From assembly GCA_934757945.1 (NCBI GenBank), contig CAKVLT010000001.1, forward strand, positions 5,125 through 69,124: 64,000 nt of DNA, in the 5' to 3' direction. Position numbers and translations under genes: made by a program. This stretch comes from an uncultured Bulleidia sp. GTDB lineage: Bacteria; Bacillota_I; Bacilli_A; Erysipelotrichales; Erysipelotrichaceae. The notes beneath the pieces were generated by a model. It made no database searches and was not told where the DNA came from. It saw only the letters and a list, made by a program, of their open reading frames with translations. Below, piece by piece: positions 1 through 9,283 of this stretch (its first letter is position 1; every line of letters begins with the position of its first letter).

Positions 1-665
1 TTTTCAAAGCGCTTCTGCAAAGAAAAAGTGCGTATTTCTTCACTGCCATAGATAGCTTCAGAAATATATTTCAAGGCCAGGCCTTTTGCTTTGCTTGCAT
101 TGCCTTCTGCTTCTGCTTTCTGTTTTGCATACAGATGTACTGAACCAAATCCAAGTAACGCACACAATATGCATACCATTGCCACTAACACATTCAGATG
201 GAAAAGATAGATAACACAAAATATACCTGCCAGAAATGGCTCATAGACCCATCCTGCCATATACTCTCCAAACAAATGACTGACATATGGTAAATCAATT
301 GTTAATCGATTTAAAATCTCTTCAGCAGTATATGTACCTGTCTTGCATTCTTCTCCATGAACATAAGCAGAAAGAATATCTTCTCGTATGGCATTTTGAA
401 CTGCATATTCCACTTTTGTAAAACATATAAGGCACAGAGAAGAAATCACTGTCGCAAGTACAACAAGTAATAAGTACAGTAAGGAAGAGGTTAAAATTGC
501 ACTTTCTTTCTCGCTCACCAAAGAAAACACATTAGATAACATGACACCTACAGAAGAAAACAATACTACATAGCTAAGAGCCAGAAAAACACAGGCAGCA
601 AAGAATCGAATTCTATAAGGTTTAAAATATGGATAAAATGCAGAATATGCTTCTTTTCTTTTCAT
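1..665 (-). CDS. ABC transporter permease/ATPase, partial at left edge
   Basis: This is the N-terminal 221 residues of an ABC exporter half-transporter; the gene runs off the window start, so the ATPase domain is not seen. The visible part starts MKRKEAYSAFYPYFKPYR and has hydrophobic helices at about residues 20-40, 55-80 and 135-165, typical of a type IV ABC exporter membrane domain. Its ATG overlaps the stop of the preceding transporter gene as ATGA (662-665), so the two are translationally coupled and probably form a heterodimer. The substrate cannot be read from sequence; a peptide, lipid or drug are all possible. Confidence 0.85.
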   Translation of the reverse strand, partial: MKRKEAYSAFYPYFKPYRIRFFAACVFLALSYVVLFSSVGVMLSNVFSLVSEKESAILTSSLLYLLLVVLATVISSLCLICFTKVEYAVQNAIREDILSAYVHGEECKTGTYTAEEILNRLTIDLPYVSHLFGEYMAGWVYEPFLAGIFCVIYLFHLNVLVAMVCILCALLGFGSVHLYAKQKAEAEGNASKAKGLALKYISEAIYGSEEIRTFSLQKRFE

Positions 666-2251
666 TTTCCATACACCTCCTTATATTGAGGATAAGAACC
701 ATCAAAAACAACTTTCCCTTCTTTAAACACAAGTATCTGATCCATTTGTTTTAAATACTCTAATTGATGTAAAGAAAAGATACAGGTAGAAGAAAGAGAA
801 GGCTGTAGCAGTTCTTGCAAAACGGCATGTGCATTGGCCGCATCCAATGCAGAAATGGATTCATCAAAAAGAAGGATATCCTTTGCATGGTACAATGCTC
901 TTGCCAGCGCAATTCTCTGTCTTTGACCGCCAGACAGATTTCCACCATTATTTTCAATTTCTCTGTTTTCCATGTTTTCAAGCTTTGCTTTAGACAAAGA
1001 ATCTGTCAGCTTTTCCTCATCCACATGATCTTCTAAAGCAACATTGCCATACAGTGTGTCTGTAAACAGATAGGGGAACTGTTGAGTAAATACAGCCTCT
1101 TTACTAAGACAGGATCCTGAAGATGGCAGAATCATATGCGCTATCAGTTTCAAAGCAGTAGACTTACCACTTCCACTTTCCCCTATAAAAGCAACTTTAC
1201 TGCCTTGCTTAAGAGTAAATGAAACATCTTGTAACGCATATGTATCTTCACCTGGATACGTATAATACACATGATTAAACACAATATTCTGACTATCCGC
1301 AGCCGGATAGCTTTTTTCTTCCTGATTCAAAAACTGTTCAATACGCTGCACAGACACTCTCTCTTTTCTGTACGTCACGATGTAATCTGTATAGTGCAAC
1401 TGAGATGGAACAATTTCCTGACACAGATAGAAAAAAGCCATAAACACTCCCAAAGAAATATGTGGATACAACAAAACAGAAGCAAGGCAAACAGAAAGCA
1501 CTGGAAGGACACCACACAGTAAACCAATCACCTTAACCGGTGCAGTCACTTTTGTCATGTTTATCACCTGTTGCGTATATTCTTTCTGTGATGCCGCATA
1601 TATCCGTTTAGAAAAAGCATATGCCTTGTTGGTCTGAATTGTCATTTTATGATCCAGTACATCTTTCAGATGTCCATTCAGATTCACTTCTGCTTCCTTT
1701 GCTTTTTCACTTACCTTTTCTACACTATGTGAGGTCTTCCATTGTAAAAATACAGAAAGAAACACTGCACAGAAATAAACAAAGAACAGCAAAGGAGATA
1801 ACATGCACATATACACGAGAATAAAGAGAAGCCGTATAGTTTCAAACAGTATAGTTGTTAACGTATCACACAGACAATTCAAAGTACTGTCACAATCCGT
1901 AGACAGCAATGTATACGTCTCTTTTGTATTTTGAAGGCTTTTTGAATCATATGGCAAGGCATTTATCTTATGCAGAATATCAGCATACAGCTGTTTGAAA
2001 AATGAAGCCTGCATATGCATAATTACCTGTCTGTTAAGACTGTTGTTAAATACCCCCAGCAGTATATAGTTTCCTGTTAATAAAAAAAGAAGAGAAGAGA
2101 TACCAGTTAACCCGTTTGCAGAAATATGCATGGTAAGCGAACTGATTTCAGAAGATATACAGATAGTCACTAACGTTGTAGCAACAGCCAGAATAAGTAG
2201 TAATGAATAATACCCTTTCACATGTTTTAAACGCTTCAATAAAGACAACAT
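662..2251 (-). CDS. ABC exporter, fused membrane and ATPase domains
   Basis: A 529-residue half-transporter with an N-terminal membrane domain (about residues 15-290) and a C-terminal ATPase. Walker A GESGSGKST is at about 357-365, the signature LSGGQ at 439-443, Walker B DILLFDES at 458-465 and the switch His near 494. Walker B ends in DES rather than the usual DEP/DEA, but the catalytic Glu is kept. It follows a 55-codon ORF with which it overlaps by 16 bases and is followed by a second half-transporter through an ATGA overlap. The ribosome site GGAAAGGAG supports the ATG at 2251. Function as an exporter is established for the family; the cargo is unknown. Confidence 0.9.
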   Translation of the reverse strand: MLSLLKRLKHVKGYYSLLLILAVATTLVTICISSEISSLTMHISANGLTGISSLLFLLTGNYILLGVFNNSLNRQVIMHMQASFFKQLYADILHKINALPYDSKSLQNTKETYTLLSTDCDSTLNCLCDTLTTILFETIRLLFILVYMCMLSPLLFFVYFCAVFLSVFLQWKTSHSVEKVSEKAKEAEVNLNGHLKDVLDHKMTIQTNKAYAFSKRIYAASQKEYTQQVINMTKVTAPVKVIGLLCGVLPVLSVCLASVLLYPHISLGVFMAFFYLCQEIVPSQLHYTDYIVTYRKERVSVQRIEQFLNQEEKSYPAADSQNIVFNHVYYTYPGEDTYALQDVSFTLKQGSKVAFIGESGSGKSTALKLIAHMILPSSGSCLSKEAVFTQQFPYLFTDTLYGNVALEDHVDEEKLTDSLSKAKLENMENREIENNGGNLSGGQRQRIALARALYHAKDILLFDESISALDAANAHAVLQELLQPSLSSTCIFSLHQLEYLKQMDQILVFKEGKVVFDGSYPQYKEVYGK

Positions 2252-2403
2252 ATTCTCTCCTTTCCGACAGAGTATATGTCTGATAACTTTCTAAATACCT
2301 GTTCAACAGTCTTTTCTGTATATGACATTTTTGCCAGGCAAATCCCACATAATTTTCCAGCCGGCATTTCATGTATGACTTCTTCAAACATTTCCTGTTG
2401 CAT
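2236..2403 (-). CDS. Small unannotated ORF (55 aa) leading ABC exporter operon
   Basis: I do not recognise this protein. The ORF has an ATG at 2403 with a strong ribosome site (GGAAGGAG, about 7 bases upstream) and ends in TGA inside the start of the ABC exporter gene (16-base overlap), the layout of a translationally coupled gene pair. The product starts MQQEMFEEVIHEMPAGK, has a CGIC motif at residues 19-22 and ends ICCLY. The segment TVEQVFRKLSDIYSV faintly recalls the helical end of PqqD-like peptide-binding proteins, but this is weak. It may be a leader, a regulator, a peptide substrate or a decayed fragment. Confidence 0.5.
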   Translation of the reverse strand: MQQEMFEEVIHEMPAGKLCGICLAKMSYTEKTVEQVFRKLSDIYSVGKERICCLY

Positions 2404-2446
2404 ACAAATACTCCTTCCTGTACCAATTATTCTTTATATATGGTTT

Positions 2447-2474
2447 GTTATAGCATATCCCCCCCAAAAAGGGA
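2447..2474 (-). promoter_or_regulatory. Putative extended -10 promoter with G7 tract
   Basis: On the minus strand the sequence TGCTATAAC (2447-2455) is an extended -10 element about 44 bases ahead of the small ORF at 2403. Directly upstream lies a run of seven G (2459-2465) preceded by CCCTTTTT. No good -35 hexamer is seen. The assignment is inference from sequence and position. Confidence 0.4.
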
Positions 2475-2560
2475 TGACAGAAATGTTTTAACAAATGCAA
2501 TACTTTATCTGACATTTTTTAACAAGTTTCTAACGTTACTTTTTTGCATTCGAGATGTAA

Positions 2561-2597
2561 CAAAAAGCCCTTATCCATGCAGAATAAGAGCTTTAAG
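2561..2597 (-). terminator. Rho-independent terminator of PTS IIB gene
   Basis: An 11-base stem (2564-2574 with 2584-2594, one G-U pair) with a 9-base loop is followed on the minus strand by a short T run. It lies just downstream of the PTS IIB stop at 2617. Confidence 0.75.
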
Positions 2598-2616
2598 GAG
2601 AAAATAATTGTTGAAA

Positions 2617-2922
2617 TTATTTGTTTAATGCTTTTTCAGCAATTGCCAGTGCGCCTTTACCGTCCATCAGACCATATACACGCATGTCGATAACATCGAT
2701 TGGTGTATCCGGGAACATACCATGAATCTTATCCTTGGCAAAACGAACCTGAGGACCTAACAGGATGACATCCGCTGTCTTTCCTTTTTCAGGTGCTTCA
2801 TTCATGGAATATGCAGCGATTTCATACTCCTTTCCTGCAGCACTTGCAGCTTCTTTCATCTTGTTGACAAGCAAGCTTGTAGACATACCTGCTGAGCAGA
2901 ATAATGTAATTTTCTGTGCCAT
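2617..2922 (-). CDS. PTS lactose/cellobiose-type IIB component
   Basis: A 101-residue cytoplasmic IIB protein of the lactose/cellobiose PTS family. It passes phosphate from an IIA protein to the incoming sugar through a phospho-cysteine, here Cys9 in FCSAGMSTSLL, the typical P-loop of the family. Length matches the family (about 100 residues). The gene stands alone between two terminators, with no IIA or IIC gene beside it in this window, so its partners must be encoded elsewhere. A cre-like site lies 36-49 bases upstream, which suggests CcpA control. Substrate (cellobiose, chitobiose or another beta-glycoside) cannot be decided. Confidence 0.9.
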   Translation of the reverse strand: MAQKITLFCSAGMSTSLLVNKMKEAASAAGKEYEIAAYSMNEAPEKGKTADVILLGPQVRFAKDKIHGMFPDTPIDVIDMRVYGLMDGKGALAIAEKALNK

Positions 2923-2957
2923 ACTTTACGTACCTTCTTTCTGTTTTTAGAATACTC

Positions 2958-2971
2958 CGGAAGCGGTTTCA
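2958..2971. promoter_or_regulatory. cre-like site upstream of PTS IIB gene
   Basis: CGGAAGCGGTTTCA matches the CcpA-binding consensus TGWAANCGNTNWCA at 12 of 14 positions and is partly palindromic. It lies upstream of a PTS gene, where catabolite control is expected. Binding is inferred. Confidence 0.5.
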
Positions 2972-3065
2972 TTTCAATAAAAAAAACGTTTTTCAAAACT
3001 TTTATACAGCTTATTCAGAAAAATGATGTAAGACTTACATTTTATGCCATGAAAAAACGCATAAA

Positions 3066-3090
3066 CAAAAAGAAGAGGTCTCCCTCTCCT
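3066..3090 (-). terminator. Terminator at end of purine operon
   Basis: On the minus strand an 8-base stem (AGGAGAGG with CCTCTTCT, one G-T pair) and a GAGA loop are followed by TTTTTG. It sits just after the purL stop codon at 3097. Confidence 0.75.
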
Positions 3091-3096
3091 TTTCTC

Positions 3097-6000
3097 TTAC
3101 TTAAAGTAGTCTACAGCACCCTTGAACAGCAGTTCCTGTGTTTCGATTTCTCCTACGTTGGAATATAAACCTTCACCACTTCTTTCACTGTGTCCCATCT
3201 TACCAAGAATTCTGCCATCTTTACTTGTAATGCCTTCTACAGCCTGATAGGAATTATTTGGATTGAAACGAATATCACTTGTAGGATTGCCTTCCAGATC
3301 ACAATACTGAGCCACAATCTGCCCATGTCTCTTTAATCTTTCAAACAGATCAGGTTCGATAACGAATCTTCCTTCACCATGAGAAATAGCTACAGTCTGT
3401 ACATCACCCGGTTTCATGTAACGTAACCATGGAGATCTGTTAGACGCAATTCTTGTCTTTACAAGCATACTCTGATGTCTGCCGATAGTATTGAAAGTTA
3501 ATGTAGGACAATGTTCATCAGTATCCACTATCTTTCCATAAGGCACCAAACCAAGTTTAATCAATGCCTGGAATCCATTACAGATACCTAACATCAGACC
3601 TTCTCTTTCTTCCAGCATTTCATTGACTGCTGAAGAAACCTTAGGATTTCTGAAGAAGGCAACAATAAACTTACCGGATCCATCAGGTTCATCACCACCG
3701 GAGAATCCACCAGGAATAGCAATAATCTGAGACTTCTTAATACTTTCCACAAATCTGTCTACAGACGCATTAATCTGTGCACCTGTTCTGTTTTGAATAA
3801 CAAAGATTTCTGTTTCAGCACCATACTTTTCAAAAGCTCTGGCAGTATCCCATTCACAGTTTGTGCCTGGGAACACTGGAATCAGTACATGTGGTTTTTC
3901 GCATGTATAGCTTGCATGCAGTACTTCATCTGTTTCATAAGTCACAGGCTCATACTGTTTTGCTTCTTTTTCTTCAAGATAAGGGAATACTTTCTGTAAT
4001 GTAGATTCATAATCCTGCTGTAATACATCAAGATCAATATCTTCATCTTTAATGCTTAATGTATACGCATCAAGTGTTACACCTACAAGAGTACCCACTT
4101 CCAGATCCTGATCCGTTTCAATTAAGAAGCTGCCTGTCTTATCTTTGAACAGTTCTTCCACATCAATATTAGAATCTGCTCTGCAACCGATACGGTTACC
4201 TAAAGAGCACTTGAGAAATGCTTCGGCAAGACCATTTCTTCCAAGAGAATAGCAAGATAATACCTTTCCTTCTCTGATTAAGGATTCCATAGTGTCCATA
4301 GTTTCTTTAATGGAATCCCATACAGGTAATCCCTGATCATCATATTCCATTTCCAGAAGGTACAGATTATGACTTCCACCCTTCCATTCATCAGAAACGG
4401 CTTTATCTGCTTTACATGTAGATACAGCAAAGGCAATCAATGTTGGAGGAACATCCAAGTCATCAAATGTACCACTGCTGGAGTCTTTACCACCGATAGC
4501 CGCAACTTCCAGATTTATCTGTGCCTGTAAAGCACCAAGTAATGCCGCAAATGGTTTACCCCACTTAAGTGGTTCTTCGTTAGTTCTTCCAAAGTATTCC
4601 TGGAAACTCATCCAGCTGTGCTTTCTGTTACCACCTGATGCAATCATCTTACTGATAGCGGAGATAACGGATTTTTCAGCACCGATAAACGGAGATTTTT
4701 CCATCTGATATGGGTCAAAGCCCCAGCTCATAATAGAAGCTGTATTAGTATTGCCTTTTAACATCGGAATCTTTGCACACATTGCCTGTGTTGGTGTCAA
4801 CTGATGTTTTCCACCAAATGGCATGGTGACTGTATTGGAACCAATAGTAGAGTCAAATCTTTCACTTAAACCAACCTGGCTTGTGACATTGAGATCTTTT
4901 GCAAGAGCTGTAAATCTTTCTTCTGTTGTACCGTTAGTAACTGCAGTATTGTCTGCTGTTTCTGCAGGCACTTCCACAGTTGTATATTTAGGAGCACCGT
5001 TTGTATCCAGGAATGCTCTGGATATATTCACAATAGCAGTTCCATCCAGATTCATAATCATTCTTGGATCTTCTTTAACAACTGCCACAACTGTAGACTC
5101 CAGATTTTCCTCATCAGCAAGAGTCTGGAATTTTTCCACATCTTCTTTACGCACAACAACAGCCATTCTTTCCTGAGATTCACTGATGGCAAGTTCTGTG
5201 CCGTTTAAGCCCTTGTACTTTACAGGGACTTTGTTCAGATCAATTTCCAGTCCATCCGCAAGTTCACCGATAGCTACAGAAACACCACCTGCACCAAAGT
5301 CATTACAACGTTTGATCAGTCTTGTGGCTTCAGGATTTCTGAATAATCTCTGTAACTTTCTTTCTTCAGGAGCGTTACCTTTCTGTACTTCTGCACCACA
5401 GGATTCCAAAGATTCTTCTGTATGTGCCTTGGAGGAACCTGTTGCGCCTCCACACCCGTCTCTGCCTGTCTTACCGCCTAAAAGAATGACAACATCTCCT
5501 GGCTCAGGTCTTTCTCTGACTACGTTTTCACTTGGAGCAGCCGCGATAACCGCACCTACCTCCATACGTTTTGCCACATAGTTTGGATGATAGATTTCAT
5601 GTACAAGACCAGTCGCAAGCCCAATCTGGTTACCATAAGAGGAATATCCTGCTGCTGCAGTAGTCACAATCTTTCTTTGTGGAAGCTTACCTTCCATAGT
5701 CTTTTCAATTGGAACTGTAGGATCTGCAGCACCTGTAATACGCATTGCCTGATAGACATAGCTTCTTCCACTCAGTGGATCTCTGATAGCACCACCTAAA
5801 CATGTAGCTGCTCCACCAAATGGTTCAATTTCTGTAGGATGGTTATGTGTTTCATTCTTGAACATTAATAACCAGTCCTGGTCTTCTCCATCCACGTCAA
5901 CCTTGATCTTTACAGAACATGCATTAATTTCTTCAGATTCATCCAGATCCTTTAACTTACCTGTCTTCTTCAGATATTTGGCACCAATAGTACCAAGATC

Positions 6001-6813
6001 CATTAATGTTTCAGGTTTTGGTGTTCTTCCTTCATATACAACATCTCTTAGTTTTTCATACTCAGCATATGCCTTCTGTACATAGTCCGGAACGATTTCC
6101 ACACTCTTTAAGACAGTGTTAAATGTTGTATGACGGCAATGGTCACTCCAGTAGGTATCTACTACCATCACTTCTGTAATTCTCGGATCTCTGTGCTCGG
6201 TGTTTTTAAAGTACTCCTGTAAACACTGAATATCTGCAAGATCCATTGCAAGTCCTTTTTCTTTACGGAAAGCTTCCAGTCCTTCTGTATCCAGTTCGTT
6301 AAAGCCTGTTAACACTTCAGGAAGTTCAGGTTTTTCATAAGAATCCTGTAATGTTTCAGGTTTTGCAGGGGATGCTACACGTGCTTCTACAGGATTAATC
6401 AGTGTATGAGAAATCTTTTCTTTTTCTTCTTCACTGTAAGAACCTTTGATATAGTACACTCTTGCACTTTTGACTAATGGTCTGTCTTTTGCAGTCGCAA
6501 GCTGAATACACTGCGCACAGGAATCAGCTCTCTGATCAAACTGACCAGGCAGATATTCTACACATAATACCCATTCATCTTCAGATGGAGCCGGAGCAGT
6601 TTCGTCATACAGAGTATCTAACTGCGGTTCAGAAAGAATGGTGTGTTTTGCATTTTCATAATCTTCTCTGTCAATATTTTCAATGTCATATCTGTTTAAA
6701 ACTCTGACACCTTCTACTTCTCTCAGAAGTGCTGTTTCCAGGTCTTTCTTGACAGAACCTGCTTCTACAGCAAATGCCGGTTTCTTTTCTACAAAACAAC
6801 GATATACGCTCAT
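3097..6813 (-). CDS. purL: Phosphoribosylformylglycinamidine synthase, one-piece
   Basis: A 1238-residue enzyme that converts FGAR, ATP and glutamine to FGAM in purine synthesis. It is the large single-chain form: PurS-like N-terminus, two PurM-like synthase halves (residues about 170-900, with MFKNETHNHPTEIEPFGGAA as the substrate loop) and a C-terminal glutamine amidotransferase from about residue 975. The amidotransferase triad is visible as the Cys in LGICNGFQAL and the His in ISHGEGRF. Separate purS and purQ genes are therefore not expected. The start overlaps the purD stop as ATGA. It is the last gene of the operon and is followed by a terminator. Confidence 0.97.
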   Translation of the reverse strand: MSVYRCFVEKKPAFAVEAGSVKKDLETALLREVEGVRVLNRYDIENIDREDYENAKHTILSEPQLDTLYDETAPAPSEDEWVLCVEYLPGQFDQRADSCAQCIQLATAKDRPLVKSARVYYIKGSYSEEEKEKISHTLINPVEARVASPAKPETLQDSYEKPELPEVLTGFNELDTEGLEAFRKEKGLAMDLADIQCLQEYFKNTEHRDPRITEVMVVDTYWSDHCRHTTFNTVLKSVEIVPDYVQKAYAEYEKLRDVVYEGRTPKPETLMDLGTIGAKYLKKTGKLKDLDESEEINACSVKIKVDVDGEDQDWLLMFKNETHNHPTEIEPFGGAATCLGGAIRDPLSGRSYVYQAMRITGAADPTVPIEKTMEGKLPQRKIVTTAAAGYSSYGNQIGLATGLVHEIYHPNYVAKRMEVGAVIAAAPSENVVRERPEPGDVVILLGGKTGRDGCGGATGSSKAHTEESLESCGAEVQKGNAPEERKLQRLFRNPEATRLIKRCNDFGAGGVSVAIGELADGLEIDLNKVPVKYKGLNGTELAISESQERMAVVVRKEDVEKFQTLADEENLESTVVAVVKEDPRMIMNLDGTAIVNISRAFLDTNGAPKYTTVEVPAETADNTAVTNGTTEERFTALAKDLNVTSQVGLSERFDSTIGSNTVTMPFGGKHQLTPTQAMCAKIPMLKGNTNTASIMSWGFDPYQMEKSPFIGAEKSVISAISKMIASGGNRKHSWMSFQEYFGRTNEEPLKWGKPFAALLGALQAQINLEVAAIGGKDSSSGTFDDLDVPPTLIAFAVSTCKADKAVSDEWKGGSHNLYLLEMEYDDQGLPVWDSIKETMDTMESLIREGKVLSCYSLGRNGLAEAFLKCSLGNRIGCRADSNIDVEELFKDKTGSFLIETDQDLEVGTLVGVTLDAYTLSIKDEDIDLDVLQQDYESTLQKVFPYLEEKEAKQYEPVTYETDEVLHASYTCEKPHVLIPVFPGTNCEWDTARAFEKYGAETEIFVIQNRTGAQINASVDRFVESIKKSQIIAIPGGFSGGDEPDGSGKFIVAFFRNPKVSSAVNEMLEEREGLMLGICNGFQALIKLGLVPYGKIVDTDEHCPTLTFNTIGRHQSMLVKTRIASNRSPWLRYMKPGDVQTVAISHGEGRFVIEPDLFERLKRHGQIVAQYCDLEGNPTSDIRFNPNNSYQAVEGITSKDGRILGKMGHSERSGEGLYSNVGEIETQELLFKGAVDYFK

Positions 6814-8084
6814 TTCTCTAATACCTTTCTACCAATATCCGTACGGTAATGCATGTCTTCAAATGTAATTTCTTTAATTGCACCATAACATGTGTCCAGT
6901 GCTTCCTTTAAAGTTGGAGCAGTTGCTTCAATACCCAGCACTCTTCCACCATTGGTATAGAATTTTCCATTCTCTTTCTTTGTGCCGGAATGGAATACTG
7001 TTACACCTGCATGCTGACCATTTTCATCAAGTCCGGAAATCTCATACCCTTTCTTATAGGCTTCAGGGTAGCCTCCGCTTGCTTCCATGACACATGCTGC
7101 ACAGGCATCTTTCCATGTAATATCCACCTGATCCAGTGTGCCATCATGGACATGCTGGAAAATAGTCATCAGGTCTGTATTTAATAATGGTAAGACTACC
7201 TGTGTTTCAGGATCACCAAATCTGCAGTTATATTCCACAACCTTTGGTCCCTGCTTTGTTAACATCAGTCCAAAGTAAAGAACCCCCTTGAAAGGTCTTC
7301 CTTCTTTGTTCATGGCTTCTACAGTAGGTTCAAAGATTTCTTTTCTGCATCTTTCCGCAATTTCTGCTGTATAGAAAGGACTTGGAGCAATCGTACCCAT
7401 ACCACCTGTATTCAAGCCTTCATCATTATCATTGGCACGCTTGTGATCCATACTGGAAATCATAGGAACGATAGTCTTTCCATCTGTAAAAGACAGAACA
7501 GATACTTCAGGTCCTTCCATGAATTCCTCTACGACAACTTCATTACCGCTTTCGCCAAACTTCTTATCCACCATCAGTTCCTGAATAGCTTCAGAAGCTT
7601 CTTCCAGATTCTTTGCAATCAGAACACCTTTACCTAAGGCAAGACCATCTGCTTTTAATACACATGGGAAAGAGTTCTGTTCTTTAACATAGGCAAATAA
7701 TGTATCGGCATCATTGAAGACTTCATACTTTGCAGTAGGAATATTGTATTTCTTCATCAGATTCTTGGAGAATACTTTACTTGCTTCAATAACAGCAGCT
7801 TTCTTATCCGGTCCAAAACTTGAAATACCAGCTTCTTCCATGGCATCTACCATGCCTAAAGCTAATGGATCATCTGGAGTAACCACACAGAAATCCACCG
7901 CTTCTTTTCTGGCAAGTTCCACCATGCCTTGCACATCCGTTGCTTTGACATCAACACATCTTGCAAGAGCAGAGATACCGCCGTTACCAGGAGCACATAA
8001 GATTTCTGTAATTTCTTTATTTTCTTTTAATTTTGTAATGACCGCATGTTCACGGCCACCACTTCCAACAACCAATACTTTCAT
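6810..8084 (-). CDS. purD: Phosphoribosylamine-glycine ligase (GAR synthetase)
   Basis: A 424-residue ATP-grasp ligase that joins glycine to phosphoribosylamine. The N-terminus MKVLVVGSGGREHA is the PurD hallmark; the ATP-grasp loop and metal site are visible in VLKADGLALGKGV, GPEVSVLSF and YNCRFGDPETQ. I chose the ATG at 8084, preceded by GAAAGAAG; a TTG 18 bases upstream would add MKEEIH, but it abuts the previous stop codon and has no ribosome site. The gene lies 18 bases after purH and overlaps purL by four bases, so translation is coupled through the operon. Confidence 0.96.
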   Translation of the reverse strand: MKVLVVGSGGREHAVITKLKENKEITEILCAPGNGGISALARCVDVKATDVQGMVELARKEAVDFCVVTPDDPLALGMVDAMEEAGISSFGPDKKAAVIEASKVFSKNLMKKYNIPTAKYEVFNDADTLFAYVKEQNSFPCVLKADGLALGKGVLIAKNLEEASEAIQELMVDKKFGESGNEVVVEEFMEGPEVSVLSFTDGKTIVPMISSMDHKRANDNDEGLNTGGMGTIAPSPFYTAEIAERCRKEIFEPTVEAMNKEGRPFKGVLYFGLMLTKQGPKVVEYNCRFGDPETQVVLPLLNTDLMTIFQHVHDGTLDQVDITWKDACAACVMEASGGYPEAYKKGYEISGLDENGQHAGVTVFHSGTKKENGKFYTNGGRVLGIEATAPTLKEALDTCYGAIKEITFEDMHYRTDIGRKVLEK

Positions 8085-8102
8085 ATGTATTTCTTCTTTC
8101 AA

Positions 8103-9281
8103 TTAATGATGGAATAAACGTAATCCGGAGAATGCCATGACCATATCATATTTATCTGCTGTTTCAATGACATTATCATCACGAATAGATCCGCCTGGTT
8201 CACTGACATATTTCACACCGCTTCTGTACGCTCTTTCAATGTTATCCCCAAATGGGAAGAATGCATCAGAGCCAAGACTGACACCCGTGTTCTTCTTTAA
8301 CCATTCTTCTTTTTCTTCTTTTGTAAATTCTTCAGGTTTTACCTTAAATAAAGATTCCCACTGACCATCGGCAAGAACATCTTCACAATGATCACCAATG
8401 TAATTATCAATGGCATTATCTCTGTCAGCTCTTCTGATATTGTCCACAAATGGCAAATTCAATACCTTTTCATGCTGTCTTAACCACCAGTTATCTGCTT
8501 TGGAACCGGCAAGTCTTGTGCAGTGTACACGAGACTGCTGTCCTGCACCAACACCAATAACCTGTCCGTTTTTAGCATAGGCAACAGAGTTGGACTGTGT
8601 ATATTTCAATGTAATCAGAGAAATCATCAGATCACGTTTTGCCTCTTCCGGTAAATCTGTATTCTTTGTGACGATGTTTTCAAATAAAGACTCATCGATA
8701 ACAGAATCATTTCTTCCCTGTTCAAAAGTCACACCAAATACCTGTTTACGCTCAATTGGATCAGGCTTGTAGCTTTCCTCCATCTGAAGTACTACATAAT
8801 TACCTTTTTTCTTAGATTTTAAGATTTCCAGTGCTTTTTCTGTATACCCTGGCGCAATCACACCGTCACTGACTTCCACTTTTAACAGTAATGCAGTTGC
8901 TTCATCACACACATCACTTAAAGCAGCAAAGTCACCATAAGAGCTCATTCTGTCTGCACCTCTTGCACGTGCATAAGCACTTGCTAACGGTGTCAGTTCT
9001 ACATCACCTGTGAAATAAATCTGTTTTTCCACATCACTTAATGGGCAGGCTACTGCAGCACCTGCAGGAGAAACGTGCTTAAAACTTGCAGCACTAGGTA
9101 AACCTGTAGCCTGTTTTAACTGCTGTACCAGCTGCCAGGAATTCAGTGCATCCAGGAAGTTAATGAAACCGGGTCTTCCGTTTAATACTGTAACAGGTAA
9201 TTCAGAACCATCTGCCATATAGATACGGCTCGGTTTCTGATTAGGGTTCATTCCATACTTTAATGCTAATTCGTTTGCCAT
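8103..9281 (-). CDS. purH: AICAR transformylase, stand-alone (PurH C-terminal type)
   Basis: A 392-residue protein matching only the AICAR formyltransferase half of the usual bifunctional PurH (about 510-530 residues). It adds the formyl group from 10-formyl-THF to AICAR. The motifs [14 protein letters not shown] and [20 protein letters not shown], which contain the catalytic Lys-His and substrate-binding residues of the family, are clear. The inosinicase (IMP cyclohydrolase) half is missing and is supplied by the unrelated PurO-type gene three bases upstream. The ATG at 9281 has an AAGGAG site. This split is seen in archaea and some anaerobic Bacillota. Confidence 0.93.
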   Translation of the reverse strand: MANELALKYGMNPNQKPSRIYMADGSELPVTVLNGRPGFINFLDALNSWQLVQQLKQATGLPSAASFKHVSPAGAAVACPLSDVEKQIYFTGDVELTPLASAYARARGADRMSSYGDFAALSDVCDEATALLLKVEVSDGVIAPGYTEKALEILKSKKKGNYVVLQMEESYKPDPIERKQVFGVTFEQGRNDSVIDESLFENIVTKNTDLPEEAKRDLMISLITLKYTQSNSVAYAKNGQVIGVGAGQQSRVHCTRLAGSKADNWWLRQHEKVLNLPFVDNIRRADRDNAIDNYIGDHCEDVLADGQWESLFKVKPEEFTKEEKEEWLKKNTGVSLGSDAFFPFGDNIERAYRSGVKYVSEPGGSIRDDNVIETADKYDMVMAFSGLRLFHH

Positions 9282-9283
9282 TT

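Noticed and set aside
4823..5581. Long plus-strand frames inside purL
   Set aside because: They mirror the strongly coded purL on the other strand, have low-complexity Ser/Thr-rich products and no ribosome sites.
8085..8102. TTG start for purD six codons upstream
   Set aside because: It abuts the purH stop codon and has no ribosome site; the ATG at 8084 gives the conserved N-terminus.
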